Assembly (NCBI GenBank): GCA_900554925.1 | Contig: USJG01000120.1 | Span: 1-7,094, forward strand | Source: an uncultured Lachnospiraceae bacterium | GTDB lineage: Bacteria > Bacillota > Clostridia > Lachnospirales > Lachnospiraceae | Length of the DNA: 7,094 nt | Reading direction: 5' to 3' | In this document: positions 1 through 5,141 of the stretch, in pieces | How the letters are laid out: every line of letters begins with the position of its first letter | Numbering within the stretch: the first letter of the stretch is position 1 | Program-made: the position numbers and the translations under genes | The notes under the pieces: model-generated | What the model was told of the DNA's origin: nothing | Seen by the model: only the letters and a program-made list of their open reading frames with translations | Database searches by the model: none

Positions 1-284
1 GCGATACTGTTACTGATCCGGTTAAGGTAAAGCGGAAACTGAAGCATCATGCCGGAGTGCAGGTTTATGTGGTAACGACAGCCTCCGGAGCAGATCAGCT
101 GGAGATATTTCACAGCGCTTATCTTAAGCAGAAATATTACAGATTTCATCCGCCGGTCATTGTGGGAATCGCATCCGGATACGAAGAAGCAGTTCAGATC
201 ATTGTAAAGATTACACAGGAGTGTGTGGCGGCAATGGGGAACTGTAATTTGAAAGAATATTTAAAGCAGAAAGCCAAAACATGA
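1..284 (+). CDS. 3' end of an unrecognised protein gene (partial, runs off the left edge)
   Basis: The frame is open from base 3 to the TGA at 282-284, with no stop before the left edge, so about 93 C-terminal residues of a longer protein are seen. A GTG at 57 could be read as a start, but it has no ribosome binding site in front and the frame continues upstream, so I treat the gene as truncated by the window. The tail is soluble in character: a hydrophobic beta-like stretch (VQVYVVTTASG), a segment with two prolines (FHPPVIVGIASGYEEA), then an amphipathic helix and a lysine-rich end (LKEYLKQKAKT). I do not recognise the family. The next gene starts 15 bp downstream on the same strand, so the two are probably co-transcribed, which would place this protein in the same unit as the sporulation-associated genes that follow. 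Confidence 0.7.
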   Translation, partial: DTVTDPVKVKRKLKHHAGVQVYVVTTASGADQLEIFHSAYLKQKYYRFHPPVIVGIASGYEEAVQIIVKITQECVAAMGNCNLKEYLKQKAKT

Positions 285-299
285 TCGCGGAGTAATTAA

Positions 300-1208
300 A
301 TGGTTTCGATATTGCTAATGATTTTAAAAATCCTGGGTATTATCCTATTGGTGGTACTGGGAATCATATTGACACTGGTAATTCTGGTTTTGTTTGTGCC
401 AATTCGTTACCGGATTACGGCACATCGAAAGGTGGAAGAGGAGATTCCGGCGGCAGTCAAAGTAAAAGTTACGTGGCTGCTTCATATTATAAATGCGGTG
501 TTTTGTTATCCTGAGGCTGCCTATGTGAGAGTCAGGGTACTTTGTTTTACAATATTCAGATCAGATAATCCGGGGAAGAAACCGAAGTCAAAAAAGAAGG
601 ACATTCAAAAAACTCCGGCTGCAAAAGAAGAAAAAGAGGAGCAAAGCGCTGGAAAAATCCAGGAGGAGCTAAAACAGGAAGAGCCAAAAAACACGGGAGA
701 TAATAAGCAGAACAAAGACCATCACAGACAGGAGGAGGAAGAAGAGGCAAGTCTCATAAAATTTTTGAAAAAGCTCTGGTCTGTGATCAAAAATATTAAG
801 TACACAATCATCCAAATATATGATAAGATAAATCATATTATAAAAAACATCAGGTACTATATTAAAATTATAAAAAGTGATACTTTCAAGCGGGCCTTAA
901 GTGTGTGTTCAGTACAGGCTTTGTCCCTTCTTAAAAGTATTCTGCCTAAGAAGCTTAAAGGGAAGCTTCTGATCGGCACCGGTGATCCTGCCGGAACAGG
1001 ACAGGTTCTGGCAGTCTATGGTATGTTATATCCCCTTCTTGGCAACCATATAGATATTACACCGGATTTTGACAGGCAGATTGTGGAAGGCGATCTTTTT
1101 ATAAAAGGAAAAATTACAGTTTTTAAATTGATCAAGGCGGCATGGATTGTTTATTTTAACAGGGATTTGCGTCGTTTACTCAAATTATTTAAAAGGGAGG
1201 CAGCTTAA
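300..1208 (+). CDS. DUF2953 family membrane-anchored protein (YtfI-like)
   Basis: This 302-residue protein has one long N-terminal hydrophobic segment (about residues 3-33), which probably anchors it in the cytoplasmic membrane. Residues about 42-88 are a beta-rich stretch. Residues about 92-150 are a very Lys/Glu/Gln-rich, probably disordered linker. The C-terminal part resembles the DUF2953 core: GKLLIGTGDPAGTGQVLAVYG at about 221-241 and HIDITPDFD at about 250-258, followed by an amphipathic, basic tail. The ATG at 300 is supported by GGAG at 289-292 with 7 bp spacing. In B. subtilis the homologous ytfI lies directly upstream of ytfJ, and the same pairing holds here, with the TAA at 1206-1208 abutting the next ATG at 1209. 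The biochemical role of the family is not established. A membrane-associated role in spore formation is inferred only from the partner gene. The charged linker is likely to vary among relatives. Confidence 0.85.
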   Translation: MVSILLMILKILGIILLVVLGIILTLVILVLFVPIRYRITAHRKVEEEIPAAVKVKVTWLLHIINAVFCYPEAAYVRVRVLCFTIFRSDNPGKKPKSKKKDIQKTPAAKEEKEEQSAGKIQEELKQEEPKNTGDNKQNKDHHRQEEEEEASLIKFLKKLWSVIKNIKYTIIQIYDKINHIIKNIRYYIKIIKSDTFKRALSVCSVQALSLLKSILPKKLKGKLLIGTGDPAGTGQVLAVYGMLYPLLGNHIDITPDFDRQIVEGDLFIKGKITVFKLIKAAWIVYFNRDLRRLLKLFKREAA

Positions 1209-1610
1209 ATGGCAGAAAATAATTTTACAGGAGTAATAGAATCTTTAATGAAAGGAATGAATACTGTTTTGTCAACCAAGACAGTTGTTGGGGAGGCTAC
1301 TCAGATTGGCGATACTATTATTTTGCCTCTTGTGGATGTTACATTTGGTGTGGGAGCCGGGGCCAGCACAGCGGACAAAAAAACAGGCGGTGCCGGCGGA
1401 TTTTCAGGAAAGCTTACTCCCAGCGCGGTTTTGGTGATCAAGAATGGAAGCACGAAGCTTGTAAATATCAAAAATCAGGATACCGTTACCAAGGTTTTGG
1501 ATATGATTCCTGATATTGTAGACAAATTTACAGCGCCCAAGGATGAAATGATTGATGATGCTTCTGCGGTAGATATTGCTTTCCCGGAAGAGGCGGATGA
1601 TGGGAAATAA
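1209..1610 (+). CDS. ytfJ: GerW/YtfJ family sporulation protein
   Basis: This 133-residue protein has the layout of the GerW (YtfJ) family. An N-terminal helix (FTGVIESLMKGMNTVLSTKT, about 6-25) leads into a beta segment (VVGEATQIGDTIILPLVDVT, about 26-45), a glycine/alanine-rich stretch (FGVGAGAS at 46-53 and GGAGGFSG at 60-67), and a second conserved segment (LTPSAVLVIKNGSTKLVNI, about 69-87). In B. subtilis, GerW is made in sporulating cells and is needed for normal germination with some germinants; that role is transferred from the family. The start has GGGAGG at 1195-1200 with 8 bp spacing, inside the last codons of the upstream gene, and no bases separate the upstream stop from this ATG, which suggests translational coupling. 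The tail (residues about 108-133) is acidic and probably disordered. The length is normal for the family and I see no defect. An internal frame on the opposite strand is only a shadow. Confidence 0.92.
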   Translation: MAENNFTGVIESLMKGMNTVLSTKTVVGEATQIGDTIILPLVDVTFGVGAGASTADKKTGGAGGFSGKLTPSAVLVIKNGSTKLVNIKNQDTVTKVLDMIPDIVDKFTAPKDEMIDDASAVDIAFPEEADDGK

Positions 1611-1662
1611 TTTTAAGGTAACTGCATAAGATAAAGTAAGAAGCATAAGTAGGTGGATACGC

Positions 1663-1803
1663 ATGAAAAAACTGATTGGATTTATCGCTTTTTGGATTGC
1701 AGTTGGAATGCTGCTTATGCTTTTTCTTGCACATCATTATCTTATTGCGTTGATCATTATAGCACTTTTATTACTGATAGGTTATAATTGTTATCTTCAA
1801 TAG
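1663..1803 (+). CDS. 46-residue two-helix membrane peptide
   Basis: A small gene, ATG at 1663 to TAG at 1801-1803. It is preceded by AGGTGG at 1651-1656 with 6 bp spacing, a credible ribosome binding site. The product starts MKKLIGFIAFWIAVGML, and almost the whole chain is hydrophobic: one helix at about residues 4-23, a short polar turn AHH(Y) at 23-26, and a second helix at about 27-43, ending in NCYLQ. This predicts a helical hairpin in the membrane with no soluble domain. It lies 52 bp after ytfJ and 27 bp before the J-like gene on the same strand, so it fits as a member of the operon. I cannot assign a family. The N-terminal helix alone could be read as a signal sequence, but there is no cleavage motif. 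The clean ribosome binding site, the operon position and the strongly non-random hydrophobic composition argue that it is real. Confidence 0.72.
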   Translation: MKKLIGFIAFWIAVGMLLMLFLAHHYLIALIIIALLLLIGYNCYLQ

Positions 1804-1830
1804 AAGGAATTTGCAGCATGGGAGATTGAT

Positions 1831-2400
1831 ATGGAAAGTTCTGAAAAGACCATGGAAAAACAGGAGTTTGAAAAAACACTGGTAGATGGCGGCAAGGATG
1901 AATTGAATGATTTAAAGGCCTGGCTGTTTAAGGAAAATATACGTCTTCAAATGGAACGCAGTGAGCTGAAACGCATGGAGGACAAGCTGATTAAAGAAAG
2001 ACAGCAGTTTCAGTCAGAGATGACAGAGGTAAACCACCGGCTGGTCATTGAACGAAAGCGGCTGAAGCAGGATGAGGCTTTTTTCGATAAAAAAATGGAA
2101 ATTTTAAAAAGTGGATTTGCCCAACTTGAGGCAGAGCGCAGGAAAATTGAGCGGGACAGGCTTATGCTTGAAGCCGACAGAAATGCTCATTTAAGCTATA
2201 CGCGGCAGGAAAAGAGCCTGGATATGGCAGAAATGCTGTTTCAGGGCGTTAACAGTCACCTGGCGCTTAAAAAGCGTTACAAGGATCTGATTAAAATGTT
2301 CCATCCGGATAATATAGCGGGAGATCATGAGATGGTGCTTGTGATCAATAGAATTTATGAGGAATTAAAGCAGGATTACGAGATGGGAAAAAGAGCATAA
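1831..2400 (+). CDS. Coiled-coil protein with a C-terminal J-domain-like HPD module
   Basis: This 189-residue protein has two parts. Residues about 25-118 are almost entirely charged helix (for example LQMERSELKRMEDKLIKERQ at about 39-58), with heptad-like spacing, predicting a long coiled coil. Residues about 129-184 align by eye to a DnaJ J-domain: a first helix (LDMAEMLFQGV), a second helix (LALKKRYKDLIKMF), the diagnostic HPD tripeptide at 158-160, a shortened loop (NIAGDHEM), and a third helix (VLVINRIYEELKQDYE). In J-proteins the HPD motif stimulates the ATPase of DnaK/Hsp70, so this could be a specialised Hsp70 co-chaperone; that function is inferred. No zinc-finger or Gly/Phe region is present, so it is not DnaJ itself. 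The start has GGGAG at 1820-1824 with 6 bp spacing. A later Met (residue 8) has no better site. It closes the left operon, next to sporulation genes. Confidence 0.8.
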   Translation: MESSEKTMEKQEFEKTLVDGGKDELNDLKAWLFKENIRLQMERSELKRMEDKLIKERQQFQSEMTEVNHRLVIERKRLKQDEAFFDKKMEILKSGFAQLEAERRKIERDRLMLEADRNAHLSYTRQEKSLDMAEMLFQGVNSHLALKKRYKDLIKMFHPDNIAGDHEMVLVINRIYEELKQDYEMGKRA

Positions 2401-2420
2401 GAATCCTCGGAGGGCTTTTT
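2388..2420 (+). terminator. Possible weak intrinsic terminator after the J-like gene
   Basis: AAAAAG at 2388-2393, inside the last codons, can pair with CTTTTT at 2415-2420. An inner three-pair stem, CCT at 2405-2407 with AGG at 2411-2413 around a CGG loop, precedes the run of five T. The stem is short and interrupted, so termination here is doubtful. The long palindrome just downstream, or the reverse side of the rpmB terminator, may do the work instead. Confidence 0.3.
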
Positions 2421-2427
2421 GTATAAC

Positions 2428-2598
2428 AGGATTCAGGTGTCAAAAGGTGCTTTTAGAAAGTGCACTTGACAGATTGCACAAAAGGAATTGTACGCTGTTA
2501 GTTTCGAAAAATGGATTTTCTAAAATAACAGCTTGGCAATTTCTTTTGTGCAATCTGGCAATTTCAAATTTACCAAGCACCTTTTGACGCCTGATCCT
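2428..2598. repeat. 171-bp imperfect palindrome (long hairpin, possible MITE-like or structured RNA element)
   Basis: The two halves are reverse complements over most of their length. The outer stem pairs 2428-2452 with 2575-2598, with one bulged T (2433) and one G-T pair (2438/2589); it includes GTCAAAAGGTGCTT on the left and AAGCACCTTTTGAC on the right. A 17 by 17 base weakly paired internal loop follows. The middle stem pairs 2470-2490 with 2537-2557: 21 pairs, of which 20 are Watson-Crick and one is G-T. The inner stem pairs GCTGTTA (2494-2500) with TAACAGC (2526-2532). The tip is GAAAA (2506-2510) against TTTTC (2516-2520) around ATGGA. There is no open reading frame of note and no T-tract at the stem base. 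It lies between two convergent genes. TATAA occurs on both flanks (2422-2426 and 2598-2602), which could be a target duplication but is short and AT-rich. The palindrome is seen directly; mobility or RNA function is inferred. Confidence 0.8.
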
Positions 2599-2603
2599 AT
2601 AAA

Positions 2604-2631
2604 GCAAAAAAGCTGACCGTTAAGGTCAGCT
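2604..2631 (-). terminator. Intrinsic terminator of rpmB
   Basis: Read on the minus strand, AGCTGACC (2631-2624) pairs perfectly with GGTCAGCT (2618-2611) around a five-base loop, and is followed by a run of T (plus-strand A at 2606-2611). It starts 13 bp after the rpmB stop. The plus-strand reading lacks a good T-tract (TCTTTAAAAT), so it works mainly for rpmB but may assist the convergent operon. Confidence 0.9.
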
Positions 2632-2644
2632 CTTTAAAATCTTA

Positions 2645-2830
2645 TTAAGCTCTTTCAACTTTTCCGGATTTTAAACAATTTGTACAAACGTGCATTCTTT
2701 TGGAAGCTCCGTTTACTTTACATTTAACATTTTTGATGTTTGAATTCCAGATTCTGTTAGATCTTCTATGAGAATGGCTTACGTTATTTCCGAAATGAAC
2801 GCCTTTACCACAAATATCACATTTAGCCAT
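2645..2830 (-). CDS. rpmB: 50S ribosomal protein L28
   Basis: This 61-residue, very basic protein starts MAKCDICGKGVHFGNNVSHS, the L28 signature, and continues with RRSNRIWNSNIKNVK. It is a component of the large ribosomal subunit. Cysteines at 4, 7, 49 and 52 form two CxxC pairs, the zinc-binding (C+) form of L28; organisms often also carry a zinc-free paralogue, which is not in this window. The frame stays open 12 codons further upstream to another ATG, but the start at 2830 is preferred because AGGAGG lies 7 bases before it and the family begins with MAK/MSK. The gene is monocistronic, with its own promoter (2876-2904) and terminator (2604-2631). It is divergent from the asp23-fakA unit, as in B. 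subtilis. Length and composition are normal. Confidence 0.97.
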   Translation of the reverse strand: MAKCDICGKGVHFGNNVSHSHRRSNRIWNSNIKNVKCKVNGASKRMHVCTNCLKSGKVERA

Positions 2831-2837
2831 CGTTGCA

Positions 2838-2843
2838 CCTCCT
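2838..2843 (-). promoter_or_regulatory. Ribosome binding site that fixes the rpmB start
   Basis: Plus-strand CCTCCT is a perfect AGGAGG on the minus strand, 7 bases from the ATG at 2828-2830. It lies downstream of the alternative in-frame ATG at 2866, so the longer 73-residue reading would place the site inside the coding region. This supports the 61-residue form. Confidence 0.9.
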
Positions 2844-2875
2844 AACAATTGATAATAAACATACACAACAGTTGT

Positions 2876-2904
2876 ATGATAGCAGAAATTAATTCAGAAT
2901 GCAA
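2876..2904 (-). promoter_or_regulatory. Promoter of rpmB (sigma-A type, extended -10)
   Basis: On the minus strand, TTGCAT (2904-2899) and TATCAT (2881-2876) are separated by exactly 17 bases, and TG lies one base before the -10, giving an extended -10 element. The expected start point is near 2868-2870, leaving a leader of about 40 bases. An imperfect dyad, ATACACAAC-A-GTTGTAT (2861-2877), overlaps the -10 and the start region. This could be an operator, or a small leader hairpin, or chance. Confidence 0.75.
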
Positions 2905-2923
2905 GTAGAATTTTAAAAAATTC

Positions 2924-2955
2924 TTGTTTCTTTTTTTGGCCTTTAAGGTTATAAT
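2924..2955 (+). promoter_or_regulatory. Probable promoter of the asp23-fakA operon
   Basis: A perfect TATAAT lies at 2950-2955, 35 bp before the asp23 ATG. The -35 region is poor: TTGTTT at 2924-2929 would need a 20-base spacer, and TTTCTT at 2927-2932 gives 17 bases but a weak match. The upstream stretch is rich in A and T runs, which could help as an UP-type element. The -10 is convincing; the -35 is not. Confidence 0.55.
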
Positions 2956-2990
2956 ACAATATATATGTTCAAAATATAAGGAGGCAGCCT

Positions 2991-3365
2991 ATGAAAAATT
3001 CTTCCATGAAAGAAACTTCCATGAACACTCATATGGGGAATATTGCAATTGACAATGAAGTAATTGCTCAGTATGCAGGGAGCGTTGCTATGGAATGCTT
3101 TGGCATTGTTGGAATGGCGGGCATTAATGTAAAGGATGGCCTGGTAAAACTGCTGAAAAAAGACAGCATGACCAGAGGCATCAATGTTGTGATCAATAAT
3201 AATAAGCTGACACTTAACTTCCATGTTATTGTGGCTTATGGTGTGAGCATACTTGCAGTTTCTGACAATCTGATCAGTAATGTTAAGTATAAAGTAGAAG
3301 AATTTACGGGAATAGAAATCGAAAAAATAAACATCTTTGTTGAAGGTGTTAGAGTGATTGATTAA
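2991..3365 (+). CDS. Asp23/Gls24 family envelope stress response protein (YloU-like)
   Basis: This 124-residue protein shows the Asp23 family pattern. A conserved N-terminal block (GNIAIDNEVIAQYAGSVAME, about 16-35) leads to CFGIVGMAG (36-44), the NVKDGLVKLL helix, then a central beta segment (GINVVINNNKLTLNFHVIVA, about 63-82) and YGVSILAVSDNL. It ends with the typical VKYKVEEFTGIEIEKINIFVEGVRV (about 98-122). Family members are small cytosolic proteins linked to the cell envelope and to alkaline or envelope stress; the exact role of the YloU branch is unclear. The start at 2991 has AAGGAGG (2978-2984) 6 bp upstream. Methionines at 11 and 15 are nearer the conserved block but have no ribosome binding site, so the first 15 residues are taken as a real, non-conserved extension. 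The gene is followed 15 bp later by fakA, a pairing conserved in many Firmicutes. There is no membrane segment. Confidence 0.93.
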   Translation: MKNSSMKETSMNTHMGNIAIDNEVIAQYAGSVAMECFGIVGMAGINVKDGLVKLLKKDSMTRGINVVINNNKLTLNFHVIVAYGVSILAVSDNLISNVKYKVEEFTGIEIEKINIFVEGVRVID

Positions 3366-3367
3366 TG

Positions 3368-3373
3368 AGGAGG
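3368..3373 (+). promoter_or_regulatory. Ribosome binding site selecting the GTG start of fakA
   Basis: AGGAGG lies 7 bp before the GTG at 3381. No in-frame ATG with a comparable site exists nearby, and MTNTIDAKILAKMFLAGA is the expected N-terminus of the family, so the GTG start is accepted. Confidence 0.88.
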
Positions 3374-3380
3374 ACTTGCT

Positions 3381-5048
3381 GTGACTAATACAATCGACGC
3401 TAAGATCCTTGCAAAGATGTTCTTAGCTGGAGCGAAAAATCTGGAATCCAAGAAAGAATGGATTAACGACCTTAATGTTTTCCCTGTGCCGGATGGTGAT
3501 ACAGGAACGAATATGACCCTTACAATTATGTCTGCTGCCAAAGATGTGGCTGCAATGGAAGAGCCAGATATGATGTCCCTTTGCAAAGCAATTTCTTCCG
3601 GTTCACTGCGGGGAGCCAGAGGAAACTCAGGGGTTATATTATCCCAGTTATTCCGCGGATTTACGAAATCCATCAGAGAAAAGGAAACTTTGGATATTCC
3701 CGTCTTTGCAGACGCTTTTGACAAAGCGGTAGAAACGGCATACAAAGCGGTTATGAAGCCTAAGGAAGGCACTATCTTAACAGTTGCCAAAGGAGCATCT
3801 ACAAGAGCAAGGGAATTAGCCGAGGAAGGCTGTGATGATCTTGGTTTCTTTTTTGATGAAGTGATTAAATACGCAGATGAGGTTCTCGAGCAGACTCCGG
3901 AGATGCTTCCCGTGTTAAAGCAGGCTGGTGTAGTGGATTCCGGCGGGCAGGGGCTTATGCAGGTGCTGAAAGGTGCGTATGATGCGTTCCTGGGAAAAGA
4001 AATAGATCTGACGATCGGAGAAGTTACAGGTGCATCTCCGGTCAAAGCCAATATGGAAGCCCAGGCTGAGATTGAGATCAAGTATGGTTACTGTACAGAA
4101 TTTATTATTATGCTGAACAGAAACTTCAATATTAAAAACGAGATGGATTTTAAGGAATATCTGGAGTCCATCGGCGATTCAATTGTAGTAGTGGCGGATG
4201 ATGATGTGGTTAAGGTACACGTACATACCAACGACCCCGGACTTGCAATCCAGAAGGCTCTTAAGTATGGTGCGTTATCCAATATGAAGATTGATAATAT
4301 GCGTCTCGAACACCAGGAAAAGCTCTTTAAGGCTGGACAGGCAGAGGGCAAAGCACCGGCAGTGGAGCAGGAAGAGCCGATGGAGCATAAAGAGGTTGGC
4401 TTCATTGCAGTTTCCGTGGGAGAAGGCATTAATGAAATTTTTAAAGGCCTGGGTGTTGACTATATTATTGAAGGCGGCCAGACTATGAACCCCAGCACTG
4501 AAGATATGCTTAATGCCATTGACAAGGTAAACGCCGATACGATTTTTATTCTTCCTAATAATAAAAACATTATTCTTGCAGCCAATCAGGCACAGATGAT
4601 GGTAAAGGACAAGAAGATCCTTGTGATTCCAACAAGGACAGTTCCTCAGGGAATTACAGCAATCATCAATTATGTTCCTGATATGAGCGCAGAAGAAAAC
4701 GAAGAGACCATGAAAGCAGAGATCGGCAATGTTAAGACCGGTCAGGTCACATATGCGGTGCGGGATACCGTGATTGATGATAAAGAGATTAAGCAGGGCG
4801 ATTACATGGGAATCGGAGATGCCGGTATACTGGCGGTAGGCGGTGATGTTGCAGATGTAACCTTTGGCATGGTTCAGGAGATGATGGATGAGGAATTAGA
4901 GCTTATCAGTGTTTATTATGGTGAAGACATAACTGAAGAGGCGGCCGAAGCCATGAAAGCCCGTATTGAAGAGGCGTATCCTGCCTGTGATGTGGAGCTG
5001 CAATATGGCGGACAGCCTATTTACTACTATATTATATCTGCGGAATAG
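3381..5048 (+). CDS. fakA: Fatty acid kinase catalytic subunit FakA (DAK2 domain, YloV-like)
   Basis: This 555-residue protein has the full length usual for FakA. FakA phosphorylates fatty acids held by a FakB (DegV-type) carrier, feeding exogenous fatty acids into phospholipid synthesis through PlsX/PlsY. Residues about 10-205 are the DAK2/DhaL-like nucleotide-binding domain: NVFPVPDGDTGTNMTLT (32-48, with the Mg-binding type Asp pair D38 and D40), SLRGARGNSGVILSQLFRG (75-93), and DSGGQGLMQVLKGAYDAFLG (186-205). The middle domain carries YGYCTEF (C238) and VKVHVHTNDPG (H280, H282), the Cys-His-His set reported to bind zinc in the S. aureus enzyme. A variable linker (about 313-336) leads to the C-terminal domain (about 338-555), which includes FILPNNKNI and ends YYGEDITEE...GGQPIYYYIISAE. 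No key residue is missing. It follows asp23 by 15 bp and ends at a strong terminator. No fakB or plsX is in the window. Confidence 0.94.
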   Translation: MTNTIDAKILAKMFLAGAKNLESKKEWINDLNVFPVPDGDTGTNMTLTIMSAAKDVAAMEEPDMMSLCKAISSGSLRGARGNSGVILSQLFRGFTKSIREKETLDIPVFADAFDKAVETAYKAVMKPKEGTILTVAKGASTRARELAEEGCDDLGFFFDEVIKYADEVLEQTPEMLPVLKQAGVVDSGGQGLMQVLKGAYDAFLGKEIDLTIGEVTGASPVKANMEAQAEIEIKYGYCTEFIIMLNRNFNIKNEMDFKEYLESIGDSIVVVADDDVVKVHVHTNDPGLAIQKALKYGALSNMKIDNMRLEHQEKLFKAGQAEGKAPAVEQEEPMEHKEVGFIAVSVGEGINEIFKGLGVDYIIEGGQTMNPSTEDMLNAIDKVNADTIFILPNNKNIILAANQAQMMVKDKKILVIPTRTVPQGITAIINYVPDMSAEENEETMKAEIGNVKTGQVTYAVRDTVIDDKEIKQGDYMGIGDAGILAVGGDVADVTFGMVQEMMDEELELISVYYGEDITEEAAEAMKARIEEAYPACDVELQYGGQPIYYYIISAE

Positions 5049-5059
5049 GAAATGATGAT

Positions 5060-5085
5060 AAAAGGACGGTTCCACCGTCCTTTTT
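5060..5085 (+). terminator. Strong intrinsic terminator of the asp23-fakA operon
   Basis: AGGACGGT (5063-5070) pairs perfectly with ACCGTCCT (5074-5081) around a TCC loop. Three further A-T pairs extend the stem into the T run (5081-5085). It begins 11 bp after the fakA stop, so most transcripts should end before recG. Confidence 0.93.
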
Positions 5086-5099
5086 GCGTAATAAAAAAT

Positions 5100-5116
5100 A
5101 TAGCTATGAAAGCTAT
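5100..5116 (+). other. Small dyad in the recG leader
   Basis: ATAGCT (5100-5105) and AGCTAT (5111-5116) form a perfect six-pair stem around ATGAA, 25 bp before the recG ATG and just after the fakA terminator. It has no T-tract. It might be a leader hairpin or an operator, or chance. I found no convincing separate promoter for recG between 5086 and 5141. Confidence 0.35.
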
Positions 5117-5141
5117 GTGTAGTGGTTATGAGGAATATCTA

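Noticed and set aside
556..750. Minus-strand open frame rich in Pro, Leu and Phe
   Set aside because: It is the complement of the Lys/Glu-rich linker of the DUF2953 gene; purine-rich coding DNA gives such frames by composition alone.
2428..2598. The palindrome as a CRISPR unit, tRNA or classical intrinsic terminator
   Set aside because: There is only one inverted pair with no repeated spacers, no cloverleaf or anticodon arm, and no T-tract directly after the stem on either strand.
2831..2866. Twelve-residue N-terminal extension of L28 from an upstream in-frame ATG
   Set aside because: The extension would overlap the perfect AGGAGG site and start almost at the predicted transcription start; L28 proteins begin at the MAKC methionine.
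3021..3035. Alternative asp23 starts at the methionines of residues 11 and 15
   Set aside because: Although closer to the conserved block, neither has a purine-rich site upstream, whereas the ATG at 2991 has AAGGAGG at ideal spacing.
3362..4081. Long open frame on the minus strand (239 codons) opposite the start of fakA
   Set aside because: It lies wholly opposite a clearly conserved FakA domain, has a low-complexity Ser/Pro-rich composition typical of an antisense shadow, and has no ribosome binding site or family resemblance.
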